Of a DNA stretch of 64,000 nucleotides, positions 50,564-63,172 are shown one piece after another. Position numbers and translations under genes: made by a program. The DNA comes from Lutraria lutraria (Eukaryota > Mollusca > Bivalvia > Venerida > Mactridae), in assembly GCA_964023205.1 (NCBI GenBank), contig OZ026841.1:29650399-29714398 (forward strand). The letters are read 5' to 3'. Positions within the stretch are counted from its first letter, which is position 1. Every line of letters begins with the position of its first letter. Below the pieces are notes generated by a model, which saw nothing but the letters and a program-made list of their open reading frames with translations, did not search any database and was not told the DNA's origin.

Positions 50564-51792
50564 TGGCCATAACTTCCAAGTATCAGAAAGTCATGACTGA
50601 AAACTTCCAATGGACCCCTTTAAGAATTTAGGGTTATTAATTATGACACATTTCTATTGCGTTACGCTAAAATGACAAACGTGAAGTTCGTTATTCTTTG
50701 AAGACATTTTCTTTAATTTATCTGTCAAAAAATGGGTCATTTTGTCTGTGTAGGGGTTCGTAAATTGGACAAAAATATGCATACTCTTAATTGAATAAAG
50801 TTAATAAAATAGCAAGAAATGTAAGGCTATGTGTTTTTTATATTCCGAAGAATACAGATTTGATCAATGTTAAGCGAAATAAGTTTATCGCAATTTAAAA
50901 TATAGAAGCGGTTAATCTTTTCACTGTTGTTCACTGTTGAATTGTGGTTTCCGTAATAATTTAATTGATATATACTTTTATTTACTCCAGTATTAAAGAA
51001 CAGTATCTTATAAATAAACAACGAAGACAAAAAATGTCACATTAGAGTTTCAACAAAACCTAGAATCTATATCAATTCAAAATAAATCAATAAAAAAATC
51101 AGGTTCTTACACCACTATGATTATAATAACGACCAAAACGTAAAACACAGCATAAATCATCTTAATTACGTATATTATTATTTTATAATACTTAAGGAAC
51201 GACATGGGCCCATGGTATGATCCTTACACTGTGACATGCGTACTTAAAGGTCAAGGACGTGTCTCAGCAGTTTAAAACTGACCTTTTCCATGGAAAAAGA
51301 TCATTTAACGAACTGTGAACAAAAGGAAAATTTTATACGGTCATATTCGTTTGTTATCAATATGTCCGAAGATAGACGTTTTAGGAATGCGAGAAAACTT
51401 CCTATGTTTTAAACATTGTAATTTTCCATTTCCGTAGCCACGTTGAGCATGAAAAACTTCATATGTTTTTGATCAATTTGTTAGTACATACTTTTACCAT
51501 TTAAATGAATTCACTGTCAAATTGTTGATTTACCTTTCTAAATCTGTAATATCTTCTGTTTCGTTGTAATTTGACAAAAAACTGTCAAAAACTGTAATGC
51601 TGTTTTTTCTGAATTCAACACTGGCTTCTTTTTTGGACACATATATAAAACTATTAATCACGGAGAAGATCTTCTACATTAAGTTTAAATCGCCAAGATA
51701 CGTCTCTGTTGTCAGCCTGAAAAGGAACAGGGGCCCCTTAAGAAGTAAAAATATTAATTAAATACCCTCAGATAACAATAAAATACATATAA

Positions 51793-51958
51793 CGTACAAG
51801 CAAACCAACGTAGCGGCCACCTTCGAATATAGGCCACCCTGTGAACAAAGGTCATTCTGTTAAAAAACATAATTGAATATTTAGAACAAAAAAACCTCTG
51901 AGTAAAGGCCACTTGTCGATAAAGACCACATTTTTTGGCTGTTCCACTTTGTTCATAC
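51793..51958. mobile_element. Degraded MITE, GAATAAAGGCCAC family
   Basis: Contains GCGGCCACCTTCGAATATAG and GAGTAAAGGCCACTTGTC. The terminal repeats have decayed. Confidence 0.5.
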
Positions 51959-52199
51959 ATTAATGCAATTAAAAGATAACATTGGTTCAGTTACCGGAGA
52001 TTTCGTTCTATTTTTATCAAAGCTCAAAGTATTAACGGACATTTTCAACAAACGAGAACTCGTTTAACCCAACATACGATTAAGGTTGTTATACGTAACA
52101 ACGATGCTTCCTGAAGACCTAGTTATCTATATACTCGATCACTCGCTAAAGTTGTGACTTGCACGTGTTTCACTGTCGTCTTTTTGTTCCATAAGTTTC

Positions 52200-52208
52200 T
52201 ATAAAAGG
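52200..52208 (+). promoter_or_regulatory. TATA box candidate for P5CS
   Basis: TATAAAAGG about 260 bp upstream of the P5CS start codon, with a CACGTG E-box about 40 bp further upstream. A short reading frame of 18 codons begins at 52219, ahead of or near the expected transcription start. This is a good consensus match but unproven. Confidence 0.38.
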
Positions 52209-52464
52209 GAGTTTATCATGGCTTTGGGATGGCGTCGTATGTCTCCAAATATTATTTTTAATTTCACGACTTAACTCTCTCTTGCTAATAGGTACATGTT
52301 TCATAAGTCAAAGAGTCTGACAATGAAATGATTCTGGATTAGTGGATGCGATAAGATAATTATTCGTTATAAAAATATGCTCGTATTTAAGTAAGACTGT
52401 GGGTGAATATATTAATTTAAATTGCGTTAAGCTTGGTTTTAGTTACTAAAGGATTGGATTAAAA

Positions 52465-55400
52465 ATGCAGTGCGTTTTCGGGAAAAGAGTCTCGCAGACT
52501 GTGAGGACCTGTTTAAAACGTGGAGGAAATTCTCACGAACTGTCTGGATTTAATAATGACAAATATGTTGGACTAAAGTGTTCGATCTTCACCAGTAACA
52601 GACAGACTGGACATACACATAAAATAGTTGAAACTTCTTGGAGACGAATCCATACGGTGTGCAGCAGAAATGTCTGTTACACTTCAACATCCGGCAAACC
52701 AGCAGGACACTCTTCTAGAAGTTACTCATCAACCGATTCGAACCTGGAACAGCTGACGAAAGGTGAACGATTTGAAGACAAATTTCTGTACAGGTCTGAT
52801 TTGAAAAATGCAAAACGAATAATTCTTAAATTAGGTAGTGCCGTTATAACACGAGAGGATGAGTGTGGACTCGCCTTGGGTCGACTTTCAGCATTAGTTG
52901 AACAAGTATGTATAGTCTTCTCCTTAATATCGCATTAGTTTTGTTGATACGCATTTTTGATTGAAGCCTTGAAGAAAGTCGGAGTCATTTAGACAAACTT
53001 TATCTGCCCTGTCCGATATTACAAACTTAAAACTGATCCCAAGTCAAACCATGGTTCGCGGTCACCTCCGAATAAAGCCCACCATGTGAATAAAGGTCAT
53101 TGTTTTAAAAACAGACATTTGTTATTTCAACAAAGTAAGGACAACCTGTCAATATAGACCACACACTATATCTTTCCCTAAGGTGGCCTTTGTTCAAAGG
53201 TTTAACTGTACACTGATATTGTATTATCTTATCTTATCATGATTAATCTAAGTACATTTTTTCACATTCGTTTACTTCTTCTACTTAAAAATATTTCACA
53301 TTTTATAAAAAAAAATGAAATTTGGTTTATAACACACAGAGTTCACATGTCACTGCGTGCGTAATGCATTTTTGTTATCAGTGACAATATTTCATTATAA
53401 ATAATGCAGTGTTCACTCGTGTATATCGCGGGGAATAGATCAATACTCTTACAAGAGTATAGTTATAGTAGACAAATGAATTTCTAAATAAAGGCTCTCT
53501 GTACATATGAGCCCTAAGTTGACTCTTCCATTATTTCAAGGACGCCTTTTCAATGTCCCCATCCCAATTTAACCGAGCCCCAGTACTATGTCTAGAAAAT
53601 CACAGTAAAACGGATGTGGCGTGTATCGGGGCTTCATACCGGGCACGATAAAGAACCAGGAAAAATATTAGGAAAAATGCCCGATTCTCCTGCATCTATT
53701 CTCCCCTATCTATAGGGCCGCTCAGAAATGACTACATGTATATCTGTTCAATGGGCCGTTAAAACACAGATAAAGTTAATGTTAAACAGATTTGACTGAA
53801 CATTATCAAATTTAAAGGTGTTTTTATCTATGTAAGTAAGGAGTTTAGGCATTTAAACATCTCTGCCCATAACGTAACTGCTGCATACATGTGGCTGTTT
53901 TATACATAAACAAAACACACAACATGAAGGCATTATTCGTATCTTTCTTTATAATCATAAGCTAGGATTATCTTCAGAATGGCTTACTGAAGTGTCAATG
54001 TTATCAGTAATTTTCCTTCCCTAATTTCGAAACTTGACGGAATATTATGTTGATAAATAAGACACGTGATACTACGATTGGGAAAGTACTGATAAACCGT
54101 CTGAAAATTTCATCATCCGCAAAAATGTAAAAATTTAATTCAACATCTATGGAAAGCCGTAGTGGCCATAATGATGTTGATCTTTCAGGTTACAAATAAG
54201 CTTTGTTTCTCCACTTTCTTATAACCTCTGACTAATTATCACTAGTACCTTACCGCTGTGAGTTCGAATCCCACCCGAGGCATGACACACTTCACATATG
54301 AGAAAGGTATCCAGATAACTAACAAAAGATCGATGCTTCTACACAAGTGTACTCGTAGGGTATTTTCGTTAAACTCCTGTAAAAACGAAAACATTTTACG
54401 CATTCATTATTACGCTGTTCATGTTACATTAGTGCAAGATTTAGAATGCAAATACTTCATCGCACATAAGCTTAGTTACACCAGGGACACCGTACTATAA
54501 TGTTCCTGATTACACGTGTCCTATCACTTTTTTTAGGCTGCGCAATCTCAAGAATAGTTGATCCTCAAGATGAACACTAGACTTACTCTATATACTACGG
54601 AAGCCTTTTAGTGCCAAGTAAAATATCGTCCGTTGCCTGCAAACGCGACGAACGACAGTGCGATACGATATCGCGACATATCAAGTCAAAATTGGCAACT
54701 CGAGGCACGACAATGCGGAGCGACATCGCAATATTTTGACGAATGTCATATCGCATTGAGCTCGTCGTATCGCATTGTCGCGATGTCGTATCACAATGTC
54801 GTCGTGCGTCGCGTTTTGGGCCGACGGCCTCACATGGCACTAACAGAATTCCGTAATAAACACAAATCTGTGTTGTTTTTATTTGTCTCACATGATTTTT
54901 GTCAGGTTCGGTAATGGAAGACTTGTTTCAGGTGAGCGAGTTACAGAAGCAAGGAAAACAATTCACTTTGGTCACAAGCGGAGCAGTTGCTTTTGGTAAA
55001 CAGAAGTTGCGACATGAAATAAAAATGTCGAAAAGTGTCCGAGAAACATTGCATGCTGGAGACATATTGGTATGTCTTAATTTTGGTTTCGATATTTGAT
55101 GCATCTTGGGATATCCACCGTTGAATTTAGAAAATTTGTCAATGGATTAATTAACTTATATAATTATCATTTGTGTCCCCTAATAATTGTTTTCTATAAA
55201 GTGTTGGCTATAAATTGTTATCTTTGAATTATTGTCTAAAAAAATATCTATTAGTTGTTTTATTACTTACGAGTGAACGAATCCTATAGGAATTTTTAAT
55301 TGTAATTTTCAGAATGCGCCATTACTTGAACCCCGCGCATGCGCAGCTGCTGGTCAGAGCGGGTTGATGTCTCTTTATGACGCAATGTTTACCCAGTATG

Positions 55401-58400
55401 GTCTTAAAACAGCCCAGGTAAGTTAAAGTGACCAGCATTATATATATAATAACGGATGCTATTATATATATCAAGATCAATTATGTGAGAAAACCCCGTA
55501 CAGAAGCTTTGGTTATTTTTCTGATTATGCCCCCTTTTGAACAAAAGGGAGTACGTACATTGCTTTGGAGGTCCGTCCTTCCGTAACTAAAACTTTGTCC
55601 GACCATTAACTTGAGAACGATTTGGCCTAATTATGAGTTCTTCAGATTTGGTTGGGAGGGTGGTCATCACATGTAGATAACCCCATTATAAAGGTAAAGG
55701 TCACGAGGGGGCACCCGTGTTTCGCAAACACTTCTTGGTTTAGAAAGGGTTCGGAAAACAGTGAGACACGCGACAGCTAAACATTTTTTTTTAGCAGCTC
55801 TAAGATTACATTTCGAAATCCGCAACTGAAACATGAATGAACTCACAAATGCAAATGTATAATCTCATTTACCTCGTTATGTATATTTTTATAATTTAAG
55901 GTTTTAGTCAACCAGCGAGACTTCAGGAGCGAGTTTACGCGGAGGAATTTACACGAAACCCTAGAAGAACTACTTAATTACAACATAATACCAATTATCA
56001 ACGCCAATGACGCCATTGCAGCACCGCCTGAACTGGACATGGATCTCCATGGAGTAAGCATGTTGTCAGATCTGAAAGAAGAAGGAATATATTTTATAAG
56101 ACCTTTATATTTTTAATATAATGATCTCAAAAAAGAGAAAAAATGGTCAGAGTTAAGAATTAATTAAAAGACTGAATAATAACTTCAATTAAAACGTCAT
56201 TTCAATCATATTCAAGTTGTTTTACGCCCCTTTTCAACAGTCAAAGTCATATATGGTGGACAGTTCACCTAACCATCGTTCCTGGGAAGAACCGGTACTA
56301 GGATCTCATTCTCCGTGAGCAACTACCTACTTCCTCACATAAAGTGACTTGGTTAGTAGCTTGACACTAGAGCTATCAGTGACCATGTTGGTGGGACTCA
56401 TGATTTTTCAAGTGTACAAATGACAATATCGTAGTAAGCTCTTATAAAGTTGGGGAACTTGTTTTTCTCGCCAGATAATCAGCGTTAAAGACAACGACAG
56501 CCTGGCTGCAAGACTTGCCGTTCAGATGAACTCAGATCTGTTGATTATCATGTCAGACGTGGATGGTGTGTATACAAGTCCTCCGGAAATAGAAGGATCA
56601 AGAATGTTGAAGATATTCTCGCCATATGTGGACATGCAATCGGTTGTGTTTAAAGGAAAATCGCGAGTTGGTCTCGGTGGTATGGAATCAAAGGTAAGCG
56701 AAATTCAGGAGTTTTAAAATGCAAGCAACACTTGATATCGATTTTCATAAAATATGCATTGGTACTTAGTTAAGCAAGTGATTACTGTATTTAGAAAGAA
56801 TAAAAGAATCAGTCACGGTACTAGCGGACTAAAGAGGACTATAGAAACATGGAATGTTCGGAGAAACAAATTATAGGCAGAAGGGCTTTCGTTTCATAGA
56901 TACAGTAAAACCCATGATCACTGGACCCATCCGGACCGGGACAAAAGGCCGGGTTTTTGAAAATTCGGTCTTGAGAGAATTTTTGATAAATAACGTAAAA
57001 CTTGAGAAATCCGGGGAAATCCGGTTTACAGGTGTTTTGCTACACACACTTCGGAAAGTTTAGATAAGATAACATATTTCAATATTACTAAGTCAGTCTA
57101 TTTTTAATCTGCAAATAAAATAAAAAAACTCATTTTCGAAACAAACTTAAAAAAGACTACACTTGTACAAAGAACACTCATTTTTGGACATGCTTACTGC
57201 ATGTTATGTATGTTTCAACGAGGCCTACATGTACAGTATCGTCTGCTTTAGGTATCCAGTAGTCAGATATACTGATTCAGCGGTTTCTTTCTCTTTTCTT
57301 ATCTCTTCAGCACATAAGTTAAATTGTAGCACAAAATAAGTAATTATCATGGTTCAAATCACGCCCCCTTTTTGCATTTAAAGCAAGTATTTGATAACAA
57401 AAGTGTGTCACATGTTATACTAGAGTACTCATGCAACATAGTCTGAGCATCATAAGGTTATATTTCGTAATGTTCAGATTTGCAAACTTCTGCACAGTTG
57501 TAGTTGCAAAGGTTTTATGACATTACATAATGATTTGACTTGCAAGTTGACAAGAGATCTTAGATAACACAGTTTGGACGATTTGGATAAGGCCTCAGAA
57601 CACATTACATTTGGTAGACCTCTGGGTTTGTAGGCCCACCTATTGCAACAAAATGATAAACGTTGATAAATACAGGTCATATGTTATGTCTTTTAACTAG
57701 GTGATGTCGGCAGCTTGGGCCTTAAGTCGAGGTGTTTCTGTGGTGATTTGTAACGGTCGAGAATACAGAGGTGTCGCAAACATCTTAGCTGGGAAAAGTG
57801 TTGGGACATTCTTCACTAATTCCAAATCTAACAACTCTCCCGTGGAACTAGAAGCTGTAGAAGGTGAAGTGATCTTAGTGTAGTATTTTAATTTATTGTG
57901 TAGTATGTACATACACTGTAACATATAGTCGAATTACATCTGTATTAAAATTTCGATTTATAATTACTGTCGAATTTAGCAAAACAGTAAGGGGGATAAA
58001 TCTTAACTGAATCTCATTTTGATGTAAATAAATAGATTCAAGAAGATCAAGGCTTTTTCATTTTCATTAGCTTGTTTGAAGCATCTTCTTTTGCACAATT
58101 TTGAAAAAACCAGCTCTTTGGAGAAAGCAATATTATTATGTCAGATTGTATTGAGGGTTTCTATGTAAAAAGGGATGGATTTGGTTGTTTGAACTAAACA
58201 ACGACATGGTACAACTCATTGTTTTCAGGTTATCTGGCTTTTGCACGGCACATGATCCTTACGACGATTCGGTAGAAAGCATCCTGTTTAAGGGCATTCG
58301 TCATGGAAAAGTTGGTTGTTTTGATCGAGAACAAGGTTGCTACTTGTTCAGAATTCAGAAGCAACGGTAAGGCTTCTGCACGCCGGTAAATAAGACATAT

Positions 58401-61400
58401 TATTCTGCTGAAAACGGGCGTGCCTCCGCCAAATAAATTCTAAATAATTTATATGTTTACTCTATTACAGCTAAGAAAGCTAGTCTCACGCTACAGTCAC
58501 TGCCTCCAGGAAGTAGAAAAGAAATCATTGATCGACTAGCTGACTTGTTGCTGGAACGACAAGACGACATTCTATCCGAAAATAGACGTGACATGTTAGA
58601 AGCAAGAACAAATGGTATTCCCTGTTTCTATATTTAATCCAATATGAACAAATCATCAATTAAGAAATCAGGATTTAGCAATTAAATCATTAAATTATTC
58701 ATTTAGAAAAAAACAGATGCATTTATAATAAATAAGTTTTAAAATGTACGAAATGATCATGTTTTCCACTGCTGGTTTTGAAAAAGTTCTGACAGAAGTT
58801 TGTGTACTCGTATATTAAGTAATGTCCCTTATGTTTTGTCATATCACTAAAATCGGAAGATATAAATATCTTTAAATGAAAAGCGGTTTATTTAAACGAG
58901 TACACATTCAAACGTTGTAAATTGTCCCTTCTGAAATGTGATGTTCGTATGTGCAACTGCATCCTACAGTACATCTGAGTGATTAATTACTATAATGGTA
59001 ATTATGTGGCATGTGCACGTGCTTTTTATGACTTGAATACATGGATACCTCTTTGATAAGATCCGATATTTGGGACAAAATAAAACGTTCTAAATAATGA
59101 AGCGGTCTAATCGTCAAGGTAAAAAAAACGATCTAGAATAATTGGTTTTTAACATGCACATGCACTGAAAGTCAAGGTGGTCCTAATTAGATATTTGTTC
59201 ATTTATCTTGATTAGTAGACCTTTTTTCACATTGGCGCTTATCTTTTAGTCATACTAAATAACTCACTCACCGCGTCAGTAATTTTCTAAGTCTGCAAGA
59301 CACGTGCGAATTTGCGATTTGTGAATTTGCGAATGTATTTTTCATTTTTTTAAAATTTTCTTTTTATTTCTAGGTGTTTCCGACATATTGATTTCACGTT
59401 TAGAGCTCACATCTGCCAAACTAAAGACTCTTTCGGACGGCTTAAAACAAATTGCGACCAGTTCTTTGCAGACTATAGGTCGAGTTTTGCAGACGACAAA
59501 TATTAGTGAAAATATGACATTGAGAAAGATCACGGTGCCAATTGGTGTGTTGTTGGTTATATTTGAGTCCCGGCCCGATTGTTTACCACAGGTATAACAC
59601 TTATTATAAATTATCACGTTTTGGGAAACTGAACGATAGTACAACTTTTAATAGCCGTTACTCGCTCGGCGCGCATGAATCTTTATGCATAGTACTTCGT
59701 TTTTCTACATCCATCACGCAAAATGTGTTAAACTGGTTCCCGTTCCAGGTTGCAGTGTAAGTCTATATGTAAATTCTGTTTCCATGAGTACTTTCAGTGC
59801 TTTGATTATATCATGTTATTTGATATAACAATGGTTTTTGTATGGTTATAAAATACTGTCCCTGGCATGTCCGAAGTATGCAAGTTGGAGTTTATTCAGA
59901 GAATTCCGACGTAGAGTGTCTGTTTGTTCCAATGTATAACCGTTCTATACATCTACTGATGATTAATTATCTGGCACTACTGAAATACTGCTATATAGCA
60001 CTATACAATTAAGTGCTATTTTGTTAGCACTCTAGCTGACTGTCATTAATAATTTGCACAAGCTTTGTATTCACAAAACATAACTCTTTGATCACGCCAG
60101 TGAATCAAACAAAGCAATTAAGTTTCTACCTTTACCGTGGCTGATAAATCAGTAAAATGTTTACAAAAGCTTTCGAACTTAATATACAAAAAATGTACAT
60201 ATTTTATCATTTTTTTTATACATTTAAAGGTAGCCGCCCTTGCCATAAGTAGCGGAAATGGATTGTTACTGAAAGGCGGAAGTGAGGCAGCGCGCAGTAA
60301 TACAATACTGCACAAAATAGTCCAGGAAGCACTGTCAATACACAAAGTGCAAAATGCCGTAGCATTGGTATGTTAAGTTTTTCATGGTGTGATTTAAAGA
60401 TATTTTGATAATGTTATATGCATCCTGCACCTCTTAACGGAAGGATATGTTTGTTTTGTTTTGGAATAAACGCCGCTTGCTTAATGTCGAACCCATTACC
60501 TTTAAGTTGTGTATACATTGTATTTTCTTTATTGAAATAGTAGCGGAGTAAAATAAATACGTACCTAAAATTATGTCCCGGGAGAAACATTCAACGTTGT
60601 TACCTCTTTAAAGCTCTTAACAATTGTTTGTTAACTTGCTGTCTCATCCATACCGGAAACAAGTCTACAAGCATACTTAACAAAAGCAAACCTATTATTA
60701 TGACTAAGAACTATTTAGATGAAACATTTATTACGTAATGCACGCGATGTTTGCTGTGTTTAAGAATTTGAAACAGATGTTAGTAAACATAAATGAAGAT
60801 TTACAAAATATGAACTTGCACGTTTATGCACTGCGAACATACGCTTTTCATTTTCCATCACGTTGAATTAGATAATTCGTATTCATGTTAACATTGAAAT
60901 GGACGCATGCCAATGTTTTATATACTGAAGCTTATTTGATTGTTCATACTCACCATAGATAATGTAAGATGCGGCATCTATAATGTACATCATTGTCTTG
61001 TAATTACAATGTATACTAATCATCGCATATTAGTCTATATATTCCAAGATTGTACACACTTAAAATCAAGAGAGAAAGATGTAGTTTAGATATATGATTA
61101 GAGGGAAGCATATATATGTTACTAACCTAATGAATAACGAATCAGTCCAGAACATTAATTGCCGGGGCCGACACCCATAGGTTAGTAAGCTGGATTTATA
61201 ACCCGGCGATTCGGGTTTGATTCTCTGTCACGACAGGTTATACCCTTCCTAGAAACTTTGACAAAAATGTCGATTTTCCTCCACATGGGAAGAAGTTTTC
61301 GGTTCCTTGTGGAAGAGTAAATTAGCACTGAATATAGTCCAGGAAAACTGGCTTGGTAAATCGGCCGCCGTATATACATATAACTGAAATGTTGTTGAAA

Positions 61401-62188
61401 AACGTCATTAAACCCAAATGAATAAGAACTTTATTTAAATATGATTAGGTTTCTGAGTTTGCCGTTTTATTCGATGTAGAACTTAAAATTCTGATGTACA
61501 TGTGTTATATAAACGTACGTTCAATAACGCTAAAATTGTATGCAGACCAATACATGTACTAGTTGTTCTGTGAAAAGTATAAGAGCAGTGTAAACGTTGT
61601 TTATTCAATTAAGTACTGTTATGAGGTCTGGCCATTTTGCACACCTATCTTTCTCTTAAGATTCATTGATACATATTTGTTTTCGGATAGCTCGGAGCTA
61701 GAATGTGAAAGCTGATCATTCGGAATCCTTTGTACAGAATTTGTCGCAAACTCTTGTTTAGCAATACTTTGTAACGGGAATATTAATGAAAGCATTTTAT
61801 GGCTGGCTCAGTGATTAGGATATTCATAAAATATTGACCGACGCACACTCAGATAGACTCAATATTGAGACCTCCTCCGGTTTTGATAGAGAGGTGGTCT
61901 TATTTTAAAGACTAGTCCGAAAAAATGTTCGTAAGAATAAAGTAGACTTACTATCGCTAGGTTAGTTCTTACTGTATTTCTTTCAATTCTAGGTCAGTAA
62001 AAGAGAAGACATAGAAGACCTTTTGACCTTGACTGATAACATTGACCTTGTAATCCCGCGAGGGTCAAACACACTAGTGAAGACAATTCAACAACAGAGT
62101 CAGGGTATACCTGTTTTAGGCCATAGTGAAGGAATATGTCATGTTTATGTGGACGAACATGTTGACAGAGATATGGCCATCAGAATAG
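52465..62188 (+). CDS. ALDH18A1: Delta-1-pyrroline-5-carboxylate synthase (P5CS), exons 1-10, 3' end outside window
   Basis: Mitochondrial bifunctional enzyme: glutamate 5-kinase followed by gamma-glutamyl-phosphate reductase, the entry to proline and ornithine synthesis. Exons: 52465-52905, 54932-55069, 55313-55417, 55901-56053, 56475-56693, 57701-57863, 58471-58614, 59374-59591, 60230-60367, 61993-62188. All are GT-AG with consistent phases, giving 638 residues so far against 795 in human. An in-frame TAA 18 nt upstream supports the start. The N-terminus is Arg-rich with few acidic residues, fitting a mitochondrial presequence. Kinase motifs: KLGSAV at 122, [42 protein letters not shown]. 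Reductase motifs: [52 protein letters not shown]. The catalytic-cysteine exon and about 160 residues lie beyond the right edge. Confidence 0.97.
53040..53210. mobile_element. MITE, GAATAAAGGCCAC family, in P5CS intron 1
   Basis: AAGTCAAACC at the left, GGTCACCTCCGAATAAAG inside, GGTTTAACTG-TA at the right. Confidence 0.55.
54236..54350 (+). mobile_element. SINE fragment in P5CS intron 1
   Basis: Carries a B-box segment GTGAGTTCGAATCCCACC followed by GAGGCATGACAC. The A-box half is poorly preserved. Confidence 0.4.
54608..54843. mobile_element. GC-rich palindromic MITE in P5CS intron 1
   Basis: TTAGTGCCA at the left and TGGCACTAA at the right, with arms of about 80 bp containing AACGCGACG and GATACGATATCGCGACA. 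Much higher CpG content than its surroundings. Confidence 0.65.
55526..55740. mobile_element. ATGCCCCC repeat in P5CS intron 3
   Basis: Begins ATGCCCCCTTTTGAACAAAA and ends AGGGGGCACCCGTGTTTCGC, with AAAACTTTGTCCGACC inside. It has the look of a dispersed mollusc repeat; classification is uncertain. Confidence 0.45.
56222..56395 (-). mobile_element. SINE family 1 copy, inverted, in P5CS intron 4
   Basis: Reverse complement of the family 1 body and tail (ACGCCCCTTTTCAACAGTCA at its left edge). The tRNA-like head is truncated or heavily diverged. Confidence 0.6.
58229..58366 (+). other. Exon-like segment in P5CS intron 6
   Basis: 138 bp flanked by a good 3' splice site (TTTTCAG) and a 5' splice site (CGgtaagg), with an open frame of 45 codons ending in [10 protein letters not shown]. 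The open frame needs phase 2, while P5CS exon 6 ends in phase 1; in phase 1 it meets TAG after 15 codons. The exon 6 to exon 7 join without it matches the human P5CS length exactly, so it is not part of the main transcript. It may be a cassette that truncates the protein, or chance. Confidence 0.3.
61160..61425 (+). mobile_element. SINE family 3 copy in P5CS intron 9
   Basis: Diverged tRNA-like head, then CATACCCTTC-like and CCTCCACATGGGAAGAAG body, and tail ATAACTGAAATGTTGTTGAA. The tail resembles that of family 2. Confidence 0.65.
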
Positions 62189-62449
62189 GTAATAGTAATC
62201 ATATTCTAAGTTTAACAAGGGACATCCCAGCAGATACACATCAGGCAACGGGATAAGAACAACCTTAAGTAAAATTGTTGGTTTGAAGTTTAGCGACGGA
62301 CTCATTGAAAATTCCCCGCCTTTCATTTTCATTGACAAACTTTTCATGCGTTCTTTACTCCAACCAACCGTTTTCTGTTCAGTTGTATTACTGTACTACC
62401 TACAAGTACCCACTGTTTAACATTTGAGTAGAGTAACCGAAAAAAACAT

Positions 62450-62715
62450 CCTTTACATCAGTGGTTAATGCGCTGGTTTTGTAACACAGTGTTCCCGGTT
62501 CTATTCTCGGCATTTCATACCCTTCTAGGAGAGTTTGACAACAGTGTCAATTTTTCCTCCACATGTGGAGAAGTTGCCGGTTCCTTGTTGAAGTGTAAGT
62601 TAATACTGGTTTGGTTATTGGTTAGCTTACAGCGCAGGAAACAACTTGTTGGGTAAATCGACCGTCGTTATATAACTGAAAAGAAACTGTTGAAAAAGGA
62701 TGTTAAAACATAGGC
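62450..62715 (+). mobile_element. SINE family 3 copy in P5CS intron 10
   Basis: Same body as the 61160 copy (CCTCCACATGTGGAGAAGTT, GCCGGTTCCTTG) and tail ATAACTGAAAAGAAACTGTT. A matching head motif (GCCGTGGTCCGGTG) also begins near 63977 at the window edge. Confidence 0.65.
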
Positions 62716-63016
62716 TAAAGTGTTCGAATGTACAGAACGTATTTTCTAACCGATCACCTTGGTTTATGGAAGGTTGGAACTTGGAAGACAACCAACGAAC
62801 GCATTTTGTCGAAGTTTAAACACCTTTTAATGTACTGGAATATAATTTATTTGCATAATGTTTTCCTTGAATTGTGACAGTAATTGAGTAATTTAGCCGT
62901 AACAATCTTTGTAAATAGAATGTATCAAAATATGTTTAAACTTCTATTAAATGCGATTGTTGGTTGACGTCCAATTTACAAGCAATGAAACAATGTGGCC
63001 CGTTTTTTGCTCAATA

Positions 63017-63172
63017 TACAGCACAACTTCTCCAAAGCAACACTATTAGGGAGAAGCAAACTATGTCGTTGTTGATACATAAATCGTGCATCGGAAAAAT
63101 CATGCTGAATTGAAGGGAGGTTATTGCTCAAGAGAGGGTCGGTCCGGAGAGATTGTACTGCATTCCATAATT
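63017..63172. mobile_element. MITE, CAACCTCTCC family, in P5CS intron 10
   Basis: TA-CAGCACAACTTCTCCAAAG at the left and GGAGAGATTGTACTG at the right. Colinear with 44467-44646. Confidence 0.65.

Larger units (their letters stand above)
43722..52199. other. Repeat-rich intergenic DNA between LRR gene and P5CS
   Basis: Largely accounted for by the elements at 44467, 44794, 46855, 47655, 49485, 50248 and 51793. The parts between them (45722-46854, 48841-49484, 50564-51792) show no gene. Confidence 0.55.
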
